Made by a program: the position numbers and the translations under genes
The notes under the pieces: model-generated
What the model was told of the DNA's origin: nothing
Seen by the model: only the letters and a program-made list of their open reading frames with translations
Databases searched by the model: none
Part shown: in pieces, positions 10,093-23,284 of the stretch
Layout of the letters: each line of letters begins with the position of its first letter
Numbering within the stretch: position 1 is the stretch's first letter
Source of the DNA: Spongilla lacustris
Lineage: Eukaryota > Porifera > Demospongiae > Spongillida > Spongillidae
Assembly (NCBI GenBank): GCA_949361645.1
Contig: OX442422.1
Coordinates: forward strand, 9,188,426 to 9,252,425
Length of the DNA: 64,000 nucleotides
Reading direction: 5' to 3'

Positions 10093-13000
10093 GTAAGCAG
10101 TTGTATTCTCACTATGTATTGGGTTTTAAACACTTTGTAAAGACATACACCTTAACCCACTTCAGTATTATACCATTGTTATGCTATCTCAAGAAGAAAA
10201 ATGGGTCATCTGGGTATTAGAAAATTATGAGCTTTTGTTCTCTTAATGTACATGAACTGGTTTTTACATTTCAAATGACATTCATGATCCAGCACAAATC
10301 CTATTTGCTACTTAGCTTCCGCAAGTTTCATTGTACCTTTCTAACTTTGAAAAATAACTGATTTGGAAAGGGTAAGGGGTTATGTGTCCTTGGGTGCACT
10401 CAAAGGCAGAGATTATGGGGCATGGAAGGGCAAGTGGGTGCAAACCTTGTATCCTCCCCCTCCCATTTTGTTATGTTGCGATTTCAATGGTAGCTCTGAA
10501 GAATCTGAACTATCATAATGTGACTGAATGAACCATGAATTTGAATACATATGGTTGTTTACTGTAGAAAGGTGAGAAAGAACTTCAGGATGCTGCAAAG
10601 AGAGGTGACTTTAGTATGATAGCAAAATTGATTAAGATGGGAGTATCTATTAATTCAACTAACAAGGTGAGATGTATGTGTAGTGATTATTTAACTGCAT
10701 TTATGTACAATGATCAAACCTTTTTAAAATTATGTACTACGTATGTAGGCAGCAAAATATTTATGGGTATTCTTATCTTTGGGTTTACCACTAGTGGGTT
10801 AGTACTCAATCATTTTGTTCCTTGCAGCTTCATTTTTATTAACAGATGCAATACTGTATTCACCATAGATATGTTAAGTATTGTGTTAAGTATTGTGTTA
10901 TTACCTAGAGTACCGGAATATATCCCCCCTCCGCCCCCACTGAAAAAAAAAATGACCAAGTGTATCAAATGTACATGTAATCATTTACACTTCCGCGTAC
11001 CTGTTTAAACATTTCAGGAAAGAACTGGCACTCTATCTCGCGGTTTTCCTATACCAATATGATAAAATACACTTTAACATTGTACTTGCGTGAACACCTG
11101 AAAATGGAATTCGTGTGTCAGTTCTATTATGCATTACTAGATGGGAGGGGGAGGGGGAGTGGGGGGGGAGAGAGCAATTGCTCCCTCAGCCCCCGTGATT
11201 CCTGCACTACAGGCTTTTCAGTGGTGCTTACCATAGAGACAATTTGATATTGCATTCCACACACTGAAGACAATAACTTTTGTGTTGCTCTTTGTGGCCC
11301 GCCACATTGACCGAACTATTGTACCCACTCCAGTATGGCGATACTCCGTTACACATTGCTTTAAAGGAAGGTCATACTACTTGTGTGGAACATCTCATTT
11401 CCACTCCTGGTATTGATTTGAACATTAAGAATAAGGTTAGAGCTGGTCTATTCAGGTATTACCTTCTGGCCACCTGTGCATGTACATGTAATAAGAGCAG
11501 TCTTTATTGTATTAAAACAGGAGTGAGGGGTCTGCTGCGTGCTTGATCAGTACAATGTATGTTAAATCTGTACAATATATTGCCCTCAAGGTTGGATTCT
11601 CAAACTTGATTCAATCTGTTCAGTATAAGCAATAGTAAGAACGACATTAGTGGTATTTATGAAAAGTGTTATGAAATGCTGAAAGGGGTAAGGAAGCCAG
11701 CCAATCAAACAAATCTCGTTTAGCTATTCCTCTCTATCCCGACATTTTGTGTAGTGTGACCTTCTCTCATCTTAGGATTTTTTCACATTGTTAGCAACAT
11801 TCATACATGTGTATATTCATTCTATGTACATATATATTTGTACCCACCACTCAGGGTGGCTATGCTCCATTACACCTTGCTACAATGGGAGGTCATACTA
11901 CTTGTGTGGAATATCTCCTTTTCACTCCTGGTATTGATGTGAACATGAAGGATGAGGTGAGTTGCTCTGATATTAGTAGTGCAATCCACATTTTGCATAT
12001 GATAGATCTGCCGGGCTCTTGCTATAGACAGCTTGCAAGCCATGTCCTTAAATGGTATTATGTAATTTTTTAAAAAACATAGTAATTTAAAGTTTCAGGG
12101 TCATGTAAGGCTTCATGTTTGAAAGGCCATGTTGACTGAACTATTTTCCCACTCCAGCATGGTGGTGATAGTCCTTTGCACCTATTTGCACTATATGGTC
12201 TTACTACTTTTGTGGACCATCTCCTTTCCACTCCTGGTATTGATGTGAACATTAAGAATAAGGTGAGTTACATGTACATGTAGATGGATGATTAGTTTTA
12301 TGGAATGGAATGCGTGGGTGTGTTATGCTTAAAGGCCACAGCAAAGCTGCACAAGATATGTTACTCTTGACTTCAGATGTGCTGCTATATTATTTGGAAT
12401 TGGTTTTATCTTACAAGTGAGGCAATTGATCTTACAGGTTAATGCATCTTTTGCTATCTGTACATGTAGACTTCATGAAGGCATATTTACATACATGTAC
12501 ATGCAGGCAACATTTATGTACTTCTATTTACATTTCATTTTGCATTTGTGTGCAGGTGCATATTAGCTTCATGTTAGAAGGGGCCATGTTGATGATCATA
12601 TACATGTACATGTGTACATTGTACCCACCATGTTGACTGAAGTATTGTACCCACTCCAGTATGGTCATACTCCATTACATCTTGCTTCAAGCAGAGGTCA
12701 TACTATTTGTATGGAACATCTCTTTTCTACTCCTGGTATTGATGTGAACATTAAGGATAAGGTGAGTTGGTCCACTCGGATGTTGGTTTAGAACAAGTGT
12801 CTCATAGTCTTTAAATTTGGGACTGACAATTAGTGGCACAAAATCTTTGGACTGCTGAATAATGTTTCTTTTGTGGCAATAAACACTTGTAAGCAAAATG
12901 GATATATGGTTTGTGTGACTTAGCTAAATTCATATAGGAGCGTATTTTCTGTCAAATTCGTACCTCAAACGACAGAAAAGTGTATCATACGCGGGCATAT

Positions 13001-16000
13001 ACATACGAAAGTGTACATGTACGCGCATCAGGGGCGGATACGGCCCCCCCCCCCCCCCCCCCCCCCTTCCCCTTTTGTCCAAGATACTTTTTTTTTCCAC
13101 GACGTTTTACGCGGACAGCCCTCCCCCCACCCCCTGCTCATTGAATCGGCCATAGATAGTTTAGACAGAGATAATATATATTATCTCTGGTTTAGAGATG
13201 GGTTGGAAGCGCATCACATGAGCCATTAAGACTACGCACGCACTCCATGATCGCGCGAATCACACCTTTCTAGAGGGTAAATCGAGGCAGAAGTCGTCAA
13301 AGAGTGGTACTACTGATTTGTGCTGAACATTTCTCATCACCAATGTAAAGCGTATGCGTTCTACAACGTATTGACCTTAAAATAGCCACGCGTTGTGTGG
13401 CGGATCGTCAATTTCAGCACTCTCGCGTGGTTATGTACTTTTTGTGAACGACAGGTGAGTCTCTAAAGCTTTATTATGCTTTCTCTGTTTAAAGAGGTCA
13501 TTTCTCAAGGAGGGATTTTATTTAATTGGATAGTGTGAACGAGGTCGAGCATCACCATGGCATTTAGAAGCTATATTTAAACTTAGTTGGCAGGTCTGTT
13601 ATTAAAGTGTCCCGGACTGTGAGGCAAGAGTACCTCGGGCTTGTCTTGAAAGGTTTGCTTTCCTTGCTCTGAGGAAAACGTGACTTGAAGAGTCGCCATA
13701 TCTCAATCATGTCAAAAGCACATGTGCTGTTGATAAATAATTCAATACTAGTAATTGGGTTCAGGTGCAAGCGTGGAAGAGTTTACAGCACTAGTAAGTA
13801 TTGGTTTAAAGCAGCTCTAGAGGTTTATAGACACCCCTTGTTTCACAACGCTGGACAGACGCCATTTTTAGCCCCTCAATACGGCCGGCTGACCGCTTGC
13901 CAGGCATGCACTTTTTAAACAGCAACTCCTTCTTTAAGGATACATGGGTGAGACATCATGATTCAAACTCTCAATAGGGGGGGGGGGGGGGAGGGGGGAT
14001 ATGCACTAAACACACTAAGCAATGTATTTGTGTCCACAGGATGGAACCACAACAGCCATCCTGACCATGGAGTGCATGCCATCATTTATTATTATTATTG
14101 TTAACATTAATAAATGGAACTGTAGGTTTTTAGACTTTGCCGGTCTGTAGTATTGCTTGTAGTGCATTTCCTGTACTGCTAATTACAACAAACATGAAAG
14201 GAACAAAATTCTAAAAATGGAACTAGAACTCAGAGCATGCTTGTTCTTCTTAAGGATAAGGTGAGTTGGTCCACCCGGATGTTGGTTTAGAACAAGTTTC
14301 TCATAGTCTTTAAATTTGGGACTGACAATTAGTGGCACAAAATCTTTGGACTGCTGAATAATGTTTCTTTTGTGGCAATAAACACTTGTAAGCAAAATGG
14401 ATATATGGTTTGTGTGACTTAGCTAAATTCATATAGGAGCGTATTTTCTGTCAAATTCGTACCTCAAACGACAGAAAAGCCATACGCGGGCATATACATA
14501 CGAAAGTGTACATGTACGCGCATCAGGGGCGGATACGGGGGGGGGGGGGGGGGGGGGGGGGGCATGCTTCTGTTGTTTTTTTGTCATATGATGTATCACA
14601 TTAACGTCCACCACATAAACCAAGCAATGCAACTGTTTAAGGTTGCCATAACCCTGTTGTACTGATGTCTGCAACCACAGGAGTGTCATTATTGGTGTTA
14701 GCCTCCTGCATTACTGGCTCATTGAACACTATGAGGCCTTGCCTTGATTGGCATTGCGACTCCCTTTCATTTGTAATGCATCAGTTTAGTGAACTTTGCT
14801 TCCAACCCCCTCTGGTTGTTATGTATTTCTGCTATTTATTATTAATTGAATGGTGTTACATGTACATTTCAGAAAAACAAGATTATAACCAACAGCTTTA
14901 ATGCATGCTAATGTTTTTATTTTAACTATATTAACATAAGACAAATATTTATGTGTACTCGGGCCATGTATCTCTGTTATTATTATTATTATTCATTAAT
15001 TAAAAAAATTCTATCACTCTATATAATAACTAAATAACTTAGTATGTGTCACTGTCTTCAAAAACAAAGCAAACTATGCTAGCAAAGGTGCCAGGAATGA
15101 CACAGCATTGCCTCACTGTACGGTGTTGAAGTAGATAGGAAAACCATGACACCTTATGGATACGACGAGCAAGATCCTTAAGGAATGATATTATCTGTTT
15201 TCCAAACACACCTGATTTTTCTACAACAACTGGATCAAACAGATATATATTGGGGTCCATATTTCAGTAATTTTCTTCTCTCAGCTTGTTCAGCCACTGC
15301 CCCTGCCTCCTGTGATGCAACTCTGCTATAAGCTGCAATTACAATACCCAAAGTGCTTTGAGCTTGGCATGCACATCCCACTTGCTTTAGGCTTTGATAA
15401 TTTGGGTACGTGTGTTGTGTGTGTGAGCATGTGTGTATAACGCAGCCAACTGAACCAAAGGAAGGTCCAAATAGTTATACAACTGGCTTGCTCCATACCA
15501 ACGGAGCCTAGCACTTAGTACGCCAATTTCTCGTACCCATTTTGGTTTCTCGTATCCATCTTGGTTTAGTTTCCTGGTCCGAACAACGGTTGGTCCCGGT
15601 TTCAGAGCAGACTGAGCCTCATCCGGAAATATAGACACGAGTTCTGGTTCTATTTAATCTGTTCCGGTTCCATTCTAATGTTTTATTTTTCAATTTTTGG
15701 AAACGGTGATAACAACAAGCGTAATCTTAAATTTCATTTCTAGAAAAAACTAGAATTTGATACTGCAATTGGGTCATTAATAATATTGATTGTGAAAATA
15801 ATGATTTGGCACTTTTATACACGGATGCTGTCAGCTTCATAATTAGATTACATCACTACCCCTTTTGGATGCAAGATCAAAGAGCAGTTGTTTCTAAGCT
15901 TACACACAAAGACCATGCAGTGTGTCCTTGAAAATATATATCTCAATTCCCATCACCAATGTATGTACTCACAAAGTATACATTTGTATACTTACATGTG

Positions 16001-19000
16001 TGCACCCAAGTGGCTTCATGTTAGAAGGGGCCATGTTGATGACCATGTACATGTGTACATTGTACCCACTCCAGGATGGTGGTACTCCATTACATCTTGC
16101 TGTATGGAGAGGTCATACTACTTGTGTGGAACATCTCCTTTCCACTCCTGGTATTGATGTGAACATTCAGGATAAGGTGAGTCAGTCCATTGATTATGAT
16201 TGTAAAAGCATGTACTGCATGCATGTGCATGTGGACAATGTAGTGACCATGTACACGTGTACTACATACTAATAATAGTTGGGCAAATCATTCCAAATTG
16301 GTACATGTATTGATTTGGGCTTAAGCTTCCTAGAAGAAATCTGTTGCATCCACATCCACACGTTTAGACACCATATAACGAGGTCAGAAAATGATATTCA
16401 AAGGTGTGAAGACTTAGGTTTTAAGTACCTGTACATTGTACCCACCATGTTGACTGAACTATTGTACCCACTCCAGGATGGTGGTACTCCATTACACTTT
16501 GCTGCATTGAAAGCTCACACTACTTGTGTGGAACATCTCCTTTCCACTCCTGGTATTGATGTGAACATTAAGGATAAGGTGAGCTGGTCCATTGAATGTT
16601 AAGTTATTAAAGCATCTGTTTATGCATACAAAATGTGCTTGTGAAGGAGATTGAAGACTTAATTGCATATCATGTCATCAGCATTGACTGAACTATTATA
16701 CTCACTCCAGGATGGTTATACTCCATTACACCTTGCTGCAAGGGAAGGTCATACTATGTGTTTTGAACATCTCCTTTCCACTCCAAGTATTGATGTGAAC
16801 ATTAAGGATGGGGTGAGTTGGTCCATTGAATGTTAAGTTATAAAAGCATCTGTTTATGCATGAGTACATAGAAAAGATTGACGACTTAATTACATTTCAT
16901 GTAGTACATGTATACCACCATGTTGACTGTACTATTGTACCTGCTCCAGTGGGGTGATACTCCATTACACCTCGCTGCTAGGGGAGGTCATACTACCTAT
17001 GTGGAACATCTCCTTTCCACTCCTGGTATTGATGTGAACATTAAGAATAAGGTGAGCTGGTCCATTGAATGTTGAGAGGTATGAATTACAATTATGATTC
17101 TTAAAGCATGTACTGTATGCATGCGCATGTCAGTGGACAGTACTACATAATAATAACAGTTGGGCTAAGCATTCCAAATTGGTACATGTATTGAGTTTGA
17201 TGTGTCCACACCACAAGTTTAAACAGTGTATAACGAGGTCAGAAAATGGTACTCTTGGGAGTTAAGGCTTAGGTATTATGTACCTATGTACCCACCGTGA
17301 TGACTGAACTATTGTACCCACTCCAGGATGGTGATACTCCATTACACCTTGCTGCAAGGGGAGGTCATACTACACATGTGGAACGTCTCCTTTCCACTCC
17401 TGGTATTGATGTGAATATCAAGGATAAGGTGCGCTGGTCCATTGAAATGTTAAGTTATTAAAGCATCTGTTTGTGGAGGAAATTAATTAAATGTCATCTC
17501 GTACATGTGTACATTGTACCCACCATGTTGGCTGAACTATTGTACCCACTCCAGTTAGGTCAGACTCCATTACACCTTGCAATAAGGGAAGGTCATACTA
17601 CATATGTGGAACGTCTCCTTTCCACTCCTGGTATTGATGTGAATATCAAGGATAAGGTGCGTTGGTCCATTGAAATGTTAAGTTATAAAGCATCTGTTTA
17701 TGAATGTGCATGTGGATTACAACTTCATTACATTTCATGTCATACGTGTGTATATTGTACTGACCCACCATGTTGACTGAACTATTGTACCCACTCCAGG
17801 ATGGTGATACTCCATTACACCTTGCAATAAGGGAAGGTCATACTACTTTTGTGGACCATCTCCTTTCCACTCCTGGTATTGATGTGAACATTAAAGATAA
17901 GGTGAGTTGGTCCATTGAATGTTAAAAGCATCCTTTTATGCATGTGCATGTGGAGGAGATTAAAGACTTAATTACATTTCATGTTGTACATGTGTACATT
18001 GTACCCACCATGTTAACTGAACTATTGTACCCACTCCAGGATGGTCATACTGCATTACACCTTGCTGCAAGGAAAGGTTATATTACATGTGTGGAACATC
18101 TCCTTTCCACTCCTGGTATTGATGTGAATATAAAGGATAAGGTGAGTTGGTCCATTGAATGTTAAGTTATTAAAGCATCTGTTTATGAATGTGCATGTGG
18201 AGGAAATTAAGTACATTTCATGTTGTACATTTGTACATTGTACCCACCATGTTGACTGAACTATTGTACCCACTCCAGTTTGGCAATACTCCATTACACT
18301 TTGCTGCATGGGAAGGTCATACTACTTTTGTGGAACGTCTCCTTTCCACTCCTGGTATTGATGTGAACATTATGGATAAGGTGAGTACTATAATAGATAA
18401 AAACAGTAGTGGGGGGTGGCTATGTCCTGGTGGACCAGGGGGATGGCTATGTCCTGGTGGACCAGGGGGATGGCTATGACTCCATGTACATTTTAACTGT
18501 AGACGGATTGTACTGACTTATTTTGGGTGCAGAGACTCCTCGATACATGTAGAGGAAAGCAAGAAAGCTCTGGGGAGGAGGGTGTGTACTTGATTTACTA
18601 AAGTTAGAAAGTACCATTGCTAAAAATGAGTTAGCTTTATGGAATAAATGAGGTGTCCATTATTGAGAGGTGTCCATTAATTGTTAATAGATAATAATTT
18701 ATGTGCACATAGTATACACAAAGACAAGTTGTGGCATTATAAATGCACTTATATATACTAAAACGGGAAGCATCTGCAAAATTACATAGTCTTGACCTAA
18801 ATATTTATTCAGAGAATGAAGTAACAACAGTATCCGATAATATTAATAATTCAGACAGAGAAGAAATTGGATCTGAAATAATGGCACACAGGACTTTGTA
18901 TAATGGCGTATATGCAGTTCAGTGAACGTATTGTCCAACCAATTGCTATATGTAGTAACAGACCAATGGCTGGGGTTTAATTTTTAAGTCAGATCCTGCT

Positions 19001-19800
19001 TTCCAAGGCATAGGACCAGATATATCCCAACCTCTGCACAACCTTAGCACTCCACAACAATTATTGGTGTAGAGGCTGGGCTATATATGTTAAGGTAGCC
19101 CTAGTTAATGACTTAACCCTATTAATAATATAAAGGTGCATGTAGACATCATTATCTGATACATGTGGGCCTGCTGGACATTGGTATGTACATGTACATA
19201 ATTAGTCATGCTAAGTGATTCAGTCATACTCACTTGTGTGTATGTCACATGACCTTGTGTGTATGTCACATGACCTTGCCTTTTCTCCTTAGGCCATCAT
19301 TGAACATCTACTGTCAAAAGAACAAATTAAACAAGCTACTAAACATGCTAAGGTGATTTTTCCTTGCAAAAAATAGGGGGTATAGATGACATGGAAATCA
19401 TCTAAATGGCTATTTTAAAACTCTATTGGCTCGTGAGCTTACTACTCTGACATAGCTAACCAGATTCCATGCTAGGTATTTGCTATGTCGGACTAAGCTT
19501 ACATCGCTTTCTTTCCATGTGACCTCAATCCTCCAATCCATACAGGGTATGTCTGCAATGCATGAAGAGAAAGGAGAACCATCACCATGGCAACAATTGT
19601 CAGGAGTTAAACGCATGGCAGATACATTGGCACATATTATGTTTGATAAGAAAGGAGAACCATCACCTCCATCACCATGGCAACAATTAGTAGGAGTTAA
19701 AAGCATGGCAGATCCACCAGCAATAAGTAGTAAAGTATCAAAAGTCCAAAAGAGTGAACATCAGTCATCACTGGATATTGAACACTCTGAAACTAACTAG
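9251..19800 (+). CDS. Ankyrin-repeat gene with a novel N-terminal domain (5' end unresolved)
   Basis: Exons: 9251-10092 (N-terminal domain), fourteen ankyrin exons (10568-10666, 11334-11435, 11855-11956, 12158-12262, 12660-12761, 16075-16176, 16477-16578, 16711-16812, 16950-17051, 17327-17428, 17555-17656, 17800-17901, 18040-18141, 18279-18380), then 19293-19352 and 19546-19800 (stop TAG at 19798). After the first exon, every exon is phase 0, giving about 860 codons from 9251. Ankyrin exons are 33-35 codons with the pattern G-TPLH-A---GHTT-VEHLLSTPGIDVNIKDK. The tail contains two imperfect KGEPSPWQQL-type copies and is rich in S, K and P. The likely role is a cytoplasmic protein-binding scaffold. 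No transmembrane segment is evident, and no enzymatic motif was seen. The 5' start is not determined. Confidence 0.75.
10093..10567. other. Intron between the N-terminal domain and the first ankyrin exon
   Basis: AT-rich, no repeats or exons recognised. Confidence 0.5.
12751..13043 (+). repeat. Left copy of a ~290-bp direct repeat (exon end, donor and intron)
   Basis: Starts with the last 11 exonic bases of the ankyrin exon 12660-12761 (TTAAGGATAAG), runs through its donor and ends at CAGGGGCGGATACGG before a C-run. The copy at 14250-14538 is nearly identical (a few substitutions and a 5-bp indel seen by eye). Confidence 0.88.
13044..14249. other. Intronic spacer between the two ~290-bp repeats
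   Basis: Begins in a C-run (about 13042-13068), then Ts. It contains an upstream-type stretch with several CpGs and a G-run near 13977-13992. No exon recognised. It may be part of an inserted element, but clean termini were not found. Confidence 0.4.
14250..14538 (+). repeat. Right copy of the ~290-bp direct repeat
   Basis: Carries the duplicated exon tail TTAAGGATAAG and gtgagttgg donor 1499 bp downstream of the original, and ends at the same CAGGGGCGGATACGG. Here that motif is followed by a G-run (to about 14562) instead of a C-run. Confidence 0.88.
14563..16074. other. Large ankyrin-gene intron, remainder
   Basis: Two minus-strand open stretches (15039-15260 and 15387-15638) look weakly protein-like, including a FLKDLARRIHKV-type helix, and could be decayed transposon coding sequence. 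I cannot assign a family. The rest is AT-rich with ATT trinucleotide runs near 14980. Confidence 0.35.
16477..18380 (+). repeat. Tandem array of ankyrin exon cassettes (~240 bp period)
   Basis: Eight ankyrin exons of exactly 102 nt lie at intervals of 228-245 bp, with two longer gaps. The introns are mostly 126-143 bp. Exons and introns are both alike: each intron ends with a form of CCACCATGTTGACTGAACT and TTGTACCCACTCCAG and begins gtgagttggtccattgaatg. The array therefore grew by duplication of whole exon-intron units. Confidence 0.9.
18412..18478. repeat. 27-bp minisatellite, two copies (left member of the segmental duplication)
   Basis: Unit containing GGATGGCTATGTCCTGGTGG. The homologous site in the right member (22375-22760) has about fourteen copies. 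Confidence 0.85.
19293..19800 (+). CDS. Terminal exons of the ankyrin gene (intact copy)
   Basis: Exon 19293-19352 encodes AIIEHLLSKEQIKQATKHAK. Exon 19546-19800 encodes an 84-residue tail with two imperfect copies of a G/S-E-P-S-P-WQQL-GVK-MAD block and ends SSLDIEHSETN before TAG. A related tail ends the gene at 2714. A degraded copy lies at 23466-23945. Confidence 0.72.
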
Positions 19801-20739
19801 TGGTAATACTTCTGTAGACATGTCTCATCTAGTAGGCTGTATAGGTTAGATTTTGATTGTAACTGATTTTTTTATTGTTCTTACATACTTGCTGCATCCC
19901 CTACTTATATATAAGTATATATCCCCACCCACACCCACCTTTGACACTTTGTCTCTTAGGCACACAGTCATAACACAGGACCACTGTGTTCTCGTGTACA
20001 TGTATAATGTTTTCATAAAGGGCACAGCCTTTCTTCAAAAGGGACAGGTCACTGCTATGTTCTGCCATTGGCAACAAGATTATATTATTCATCCACATAT
20101 TTGCTCTCAAGTGAAGGCCAGCTCTTATGCCCTCAGCAGTGGGCGTGTGTGAAAAACAGAAAGGTTATGCAGCACTTTAATTTGTACAGACCAGCTGTAG
20201 AATCACTTGGCAATGCCACACCTCCTAACTAAAATATGACCTTGCAGTGCAGTGGCCTGGGGAGACACCTGGTGCCTCCAAGTAGAAAGAGGCAGCTATT
20301 CAATTACCTGGCCCTATCAATGTGATCCCCCAAGATTGCTCTATGTTGTATGCTAGTCGTATCTGTTCTAAAGGCTGCCTCACTACATGTACAGGCACTG
20401 ATCAAGAAGTTTATCTTTATGCACCTTTACATGTAAAGCATGGAACTTTAAATAAATGTTTTTTAATGTCTTTTCTTGCATCTTTGCCTTACAATGGGAG
20501 TCCCCCACCCCTGTTCCAATAATAAAACTTGGCAGGCTCAGCAGTTTCACTCATTTTTCCACTGAGGATATTGAAAATATTTGTATAGCTAAAATATATC
20601 ACTGAAGTCAAAAGACCATTTGAAGTGCCAAAAAGGGCATGTTGGGGCATAATGATATTCACCACCCAAATTACATCTCCATGTGTGCTCATATATTATG
20701 CCACACACTAGATATGCACAACACAGTCAGGTGTGAATA
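19801..20739. other. 3' flank of the ankyrin gene (left member of the duplication)
   Basis: No coding exon recognised. The sequence resembles 23946-25540 in the right member (for example the CTTTTTCTTCAAAAGG and GGCAACAAGATTATATTCATCC-type blocks), with insertions and deletions. Confidence 0.5.
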
Positions 20740-21746
20740 GTACAAATTTGTTATGCCTAAAACATCACATATGCATGGCCTGATGCCTCCAATGTAAGGT
20801 GCCAGCAGGAGATCAAAAGGCAGTACAATGTGACCGAGGGAGGTTGGAATAGGACTGCTAAGACCTGCAACAGAAGAGAAATATGAATATGTATCCCACA
20901 CATCACTTTGCATGTAACAAAGGCTTACATCACAGAGGTGTTGTGATGTAATCACTAACACAGAGGTGTACATACACTTTAGCTCTGCCTAGTTGCATGA
21001 TACCATAGGAGTACATCTTTCCATAGCAACCACATTATGATTAAATCAAACCCTTGCACATATTTACATACACGCACACACAACACAAATACACACATAA
21101 ATACACATGCTTAACACAGACACATACAAATAAAACACATAACATAGACACACATACACAGAACACACATACACACTCCCACACAGAGAACATACATATA
21201 CACCCACACACACACACACACACATACACTTTAGCTCTGCCCAGGTGAGGAGGCACTGCAGGAGCACTTGGGTCGGATGGAGGTACTGAGGTCTGAGGAG
21301 ATGTTCCATTATATGGCTTTGGTGCCCTAAGGACAGCACTTGCCCCTCTAGGGGGAGGTACCACCAAGGCGGAGTCAGAGACCGTTGCCATTAGCCTCCT
21401 CCCCTCCTCCTCCTCCTCCCCACTCCTCTCCTCTCTGCTCCCAGCCGCACTTGGATTGTTCTTCCTGGGCCTGGGGACCCTAGGAGCTGGCTCAGGGTTA
21501 ATGGGACGGGTGACAGTTGTAGCGGTGAAGGGGGAGGGGCTGGAGGTGGCCTCGGGCACCTTGTCCACCAGGGCATAGTCATCCCTCTCCCCAGGCCTAC
21601 AAAGATGTGCTGGGGTATGCGGCATGCCACTACCCCATCCCCAGACCTGGTATCATCTGTCTCTATAGCGACTGATGGAGGAGGTGGTGATGGTGACTTA
21701 ACTGGTGCTTTGGGTGGGGTATTTGAGTAGGGGAGAGGCAGGGGAG
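20740..21746 (-). pseudogene. Truncated, frameshifted copy of the SWAP-70-like gene 3' end
   Basis: Nearly identical to 25540-26599: the small terminal exon region (about 20757-20864) and the 3' two-thirds of the proline-rich exon (about 21231-21746). A 1-bp difference in a C-run (six positions at about 21585-21595, seven in the intact copy at 26447-26457) breaks the frame after IPQHIFVGLG. Homology to the intact gene stops abruptly at 21746, so the PH and EF-like exons are absent. No start or promoter is evident. Confidence 0.85.
21060..21230. repeat. CA-rich microsatellite
   Basis: Interrupted (CA)n/(ACACAT)n sequence in the pseudogene intron; the homologous tract in the intact gene is at about 25870-26088. 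Confidence 0.85.
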
Positions 21747-21935
21747 TTTGGGATGATTTGATTGGATAAGGGGTGTTGTAGCAGAGAGGACGCCATGCAT
21801 TGTTATTGGGCATTAATGCCCAGAGTAGGATTGGTTAGGATTATTGATTGAATGCATCTGTAGGAACATATGTTTACTTCCTGCATGGCCTTAGCAATGG
21901 TAAACTTTCCCTACATGTACATGTATAGTAACACT
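21745..21935 (+). repeat. Dispersed repeat at the segmental-duplication breakpoint
   Basis: Starts TTTGGGATGATTTGATTG. Shares, in order, the same blocks as 52411-52545: a CATGCATTG/CCTGCATTG block, ATTGAATGCATCTGT, GGAACATAT, GGCCTTAGCAA and AGTAACACTA. Confidence 0.75.
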
Positions 21936-22374
21936 ATTTCACAGAGCTGCATTATTGGCCAGGGTAAAGTTTTAGTTATGGGCTTTCATGATGCAGGTAC
22001 CTCTGAGTTGGGGAAGAGTTCCAAATTGGTATGACACATTCATAGAAGATGATATGATGAAAGCTATAATATGGTGGGGTATTGTCTTGGACTTACATGT
22101 AAGTTTCCTAGCTTGGAGTTAGTAAAAAAAAAAGTGTCCACATCCACAACTATATAACGAGGTCAGAAAATGATATTCAAAAGTGTGGAGACTTACATGT
22201 AGGTTTTATGTACCTGTACATTGTACCCACTGACATGTTGACTGTGTACCCACTCCAGTGGGGTGATACTCCATTACACTTCCATGCAATGGAAGGTCCT
22301 ACCACTTGTACGGAACATCTCCTTTCCACTCCTGGTATTGATGTGAACATTAAGGATGAGGTGAGCTAATGGCT

Positions 22375-22760
22375 ATGTCCTGGTAGACCAGGGGGATGGC
22401 TATGTCCTGGTGGACCAGGGGGATGGCTATGTCCTGGTGGACCAGGGGGATGGCTATGTCCTGGAGGACCAGGGGGATGGCTATGTCCTGGTGGACCAGG
22501 GGGATGGCTATGTCCTGGTGGACCAGGGGGATGGCTATGTCCTGGAGGACCAGGGGGATGGCTATGTCCTGGTGGACCAGGGGGATGGCTATGTCCTGGT
22601 GGACCAGGGGGATGGCTATGTCTTGGTGGACCAGGGGGATGGCTATGTCCTGGTTGACCAGGGGAATGGCTATGTCCTGGTGGACCAGGGGGATGGCTAT
22701 GTCCTGGTGGACCAGGGGGATGGCTATGTCCTGGTGGACCAGAGGGATGGCTATGTCTCC
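22375..22760. repeat. 27-bp minisatellite, ~14 copies
   Basis: Unit contains GGATGGCTATGTCCTGGTGG; variants GGAGG and GGTTG occur. Expanded relative to two copies at the homologous site 18412-18478. Confidence 0.95.
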
Positions 22761-23284
22761 ATGTAGCTTTATACCTGTACTATAGATTTCAGGTGCAGAG
22801 GCTCCTCGATAGAGGAAAGCAAGAAAGCTCTGGGGAGGAGGGTGTGCACTTGATTTACTAAAGTTAGAAAGTGCCATTGCCAACAATGAGGCGGCTTTAG
22901 GGAGTGCTATCACAAGCGAGGTGTCCATTATTGAGAGGTGCCATTAATGGAAGTATATGCAGTTCGTTGAATGTATTGTTCAACAGACTGCTAATGTACT
23001 GATGGCTACTGAGGATTTAATTTTAACTCAGATCCTGCCTTCCAAGGCATAGGACCAGATATATCCCAACCTCTGCACAACCTTAGCACTCTGCAACAAT
23101 TAGTGGTGTAGAGGGTGGGTTATAGATGTTAAGGTAGCCCTAGTTAATGACTTAACCCTATTAATAATATAGACCGTGTGGACATCATTATGAGATACAT
23201 GTAGGCCCGCTGGACATTGGTATATTAATCATGCTACAGTGTAAGTGATTCAGTCTTGCTTGTTGATTATTGATTTGTGTGTTA

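Noticed and set aside
14563..15650. Retrotransposon coding fragments on the minus strand
   Set aside because: Two short frames look protein-like, but I could not identify any reverse transcriptase or transposase motif.
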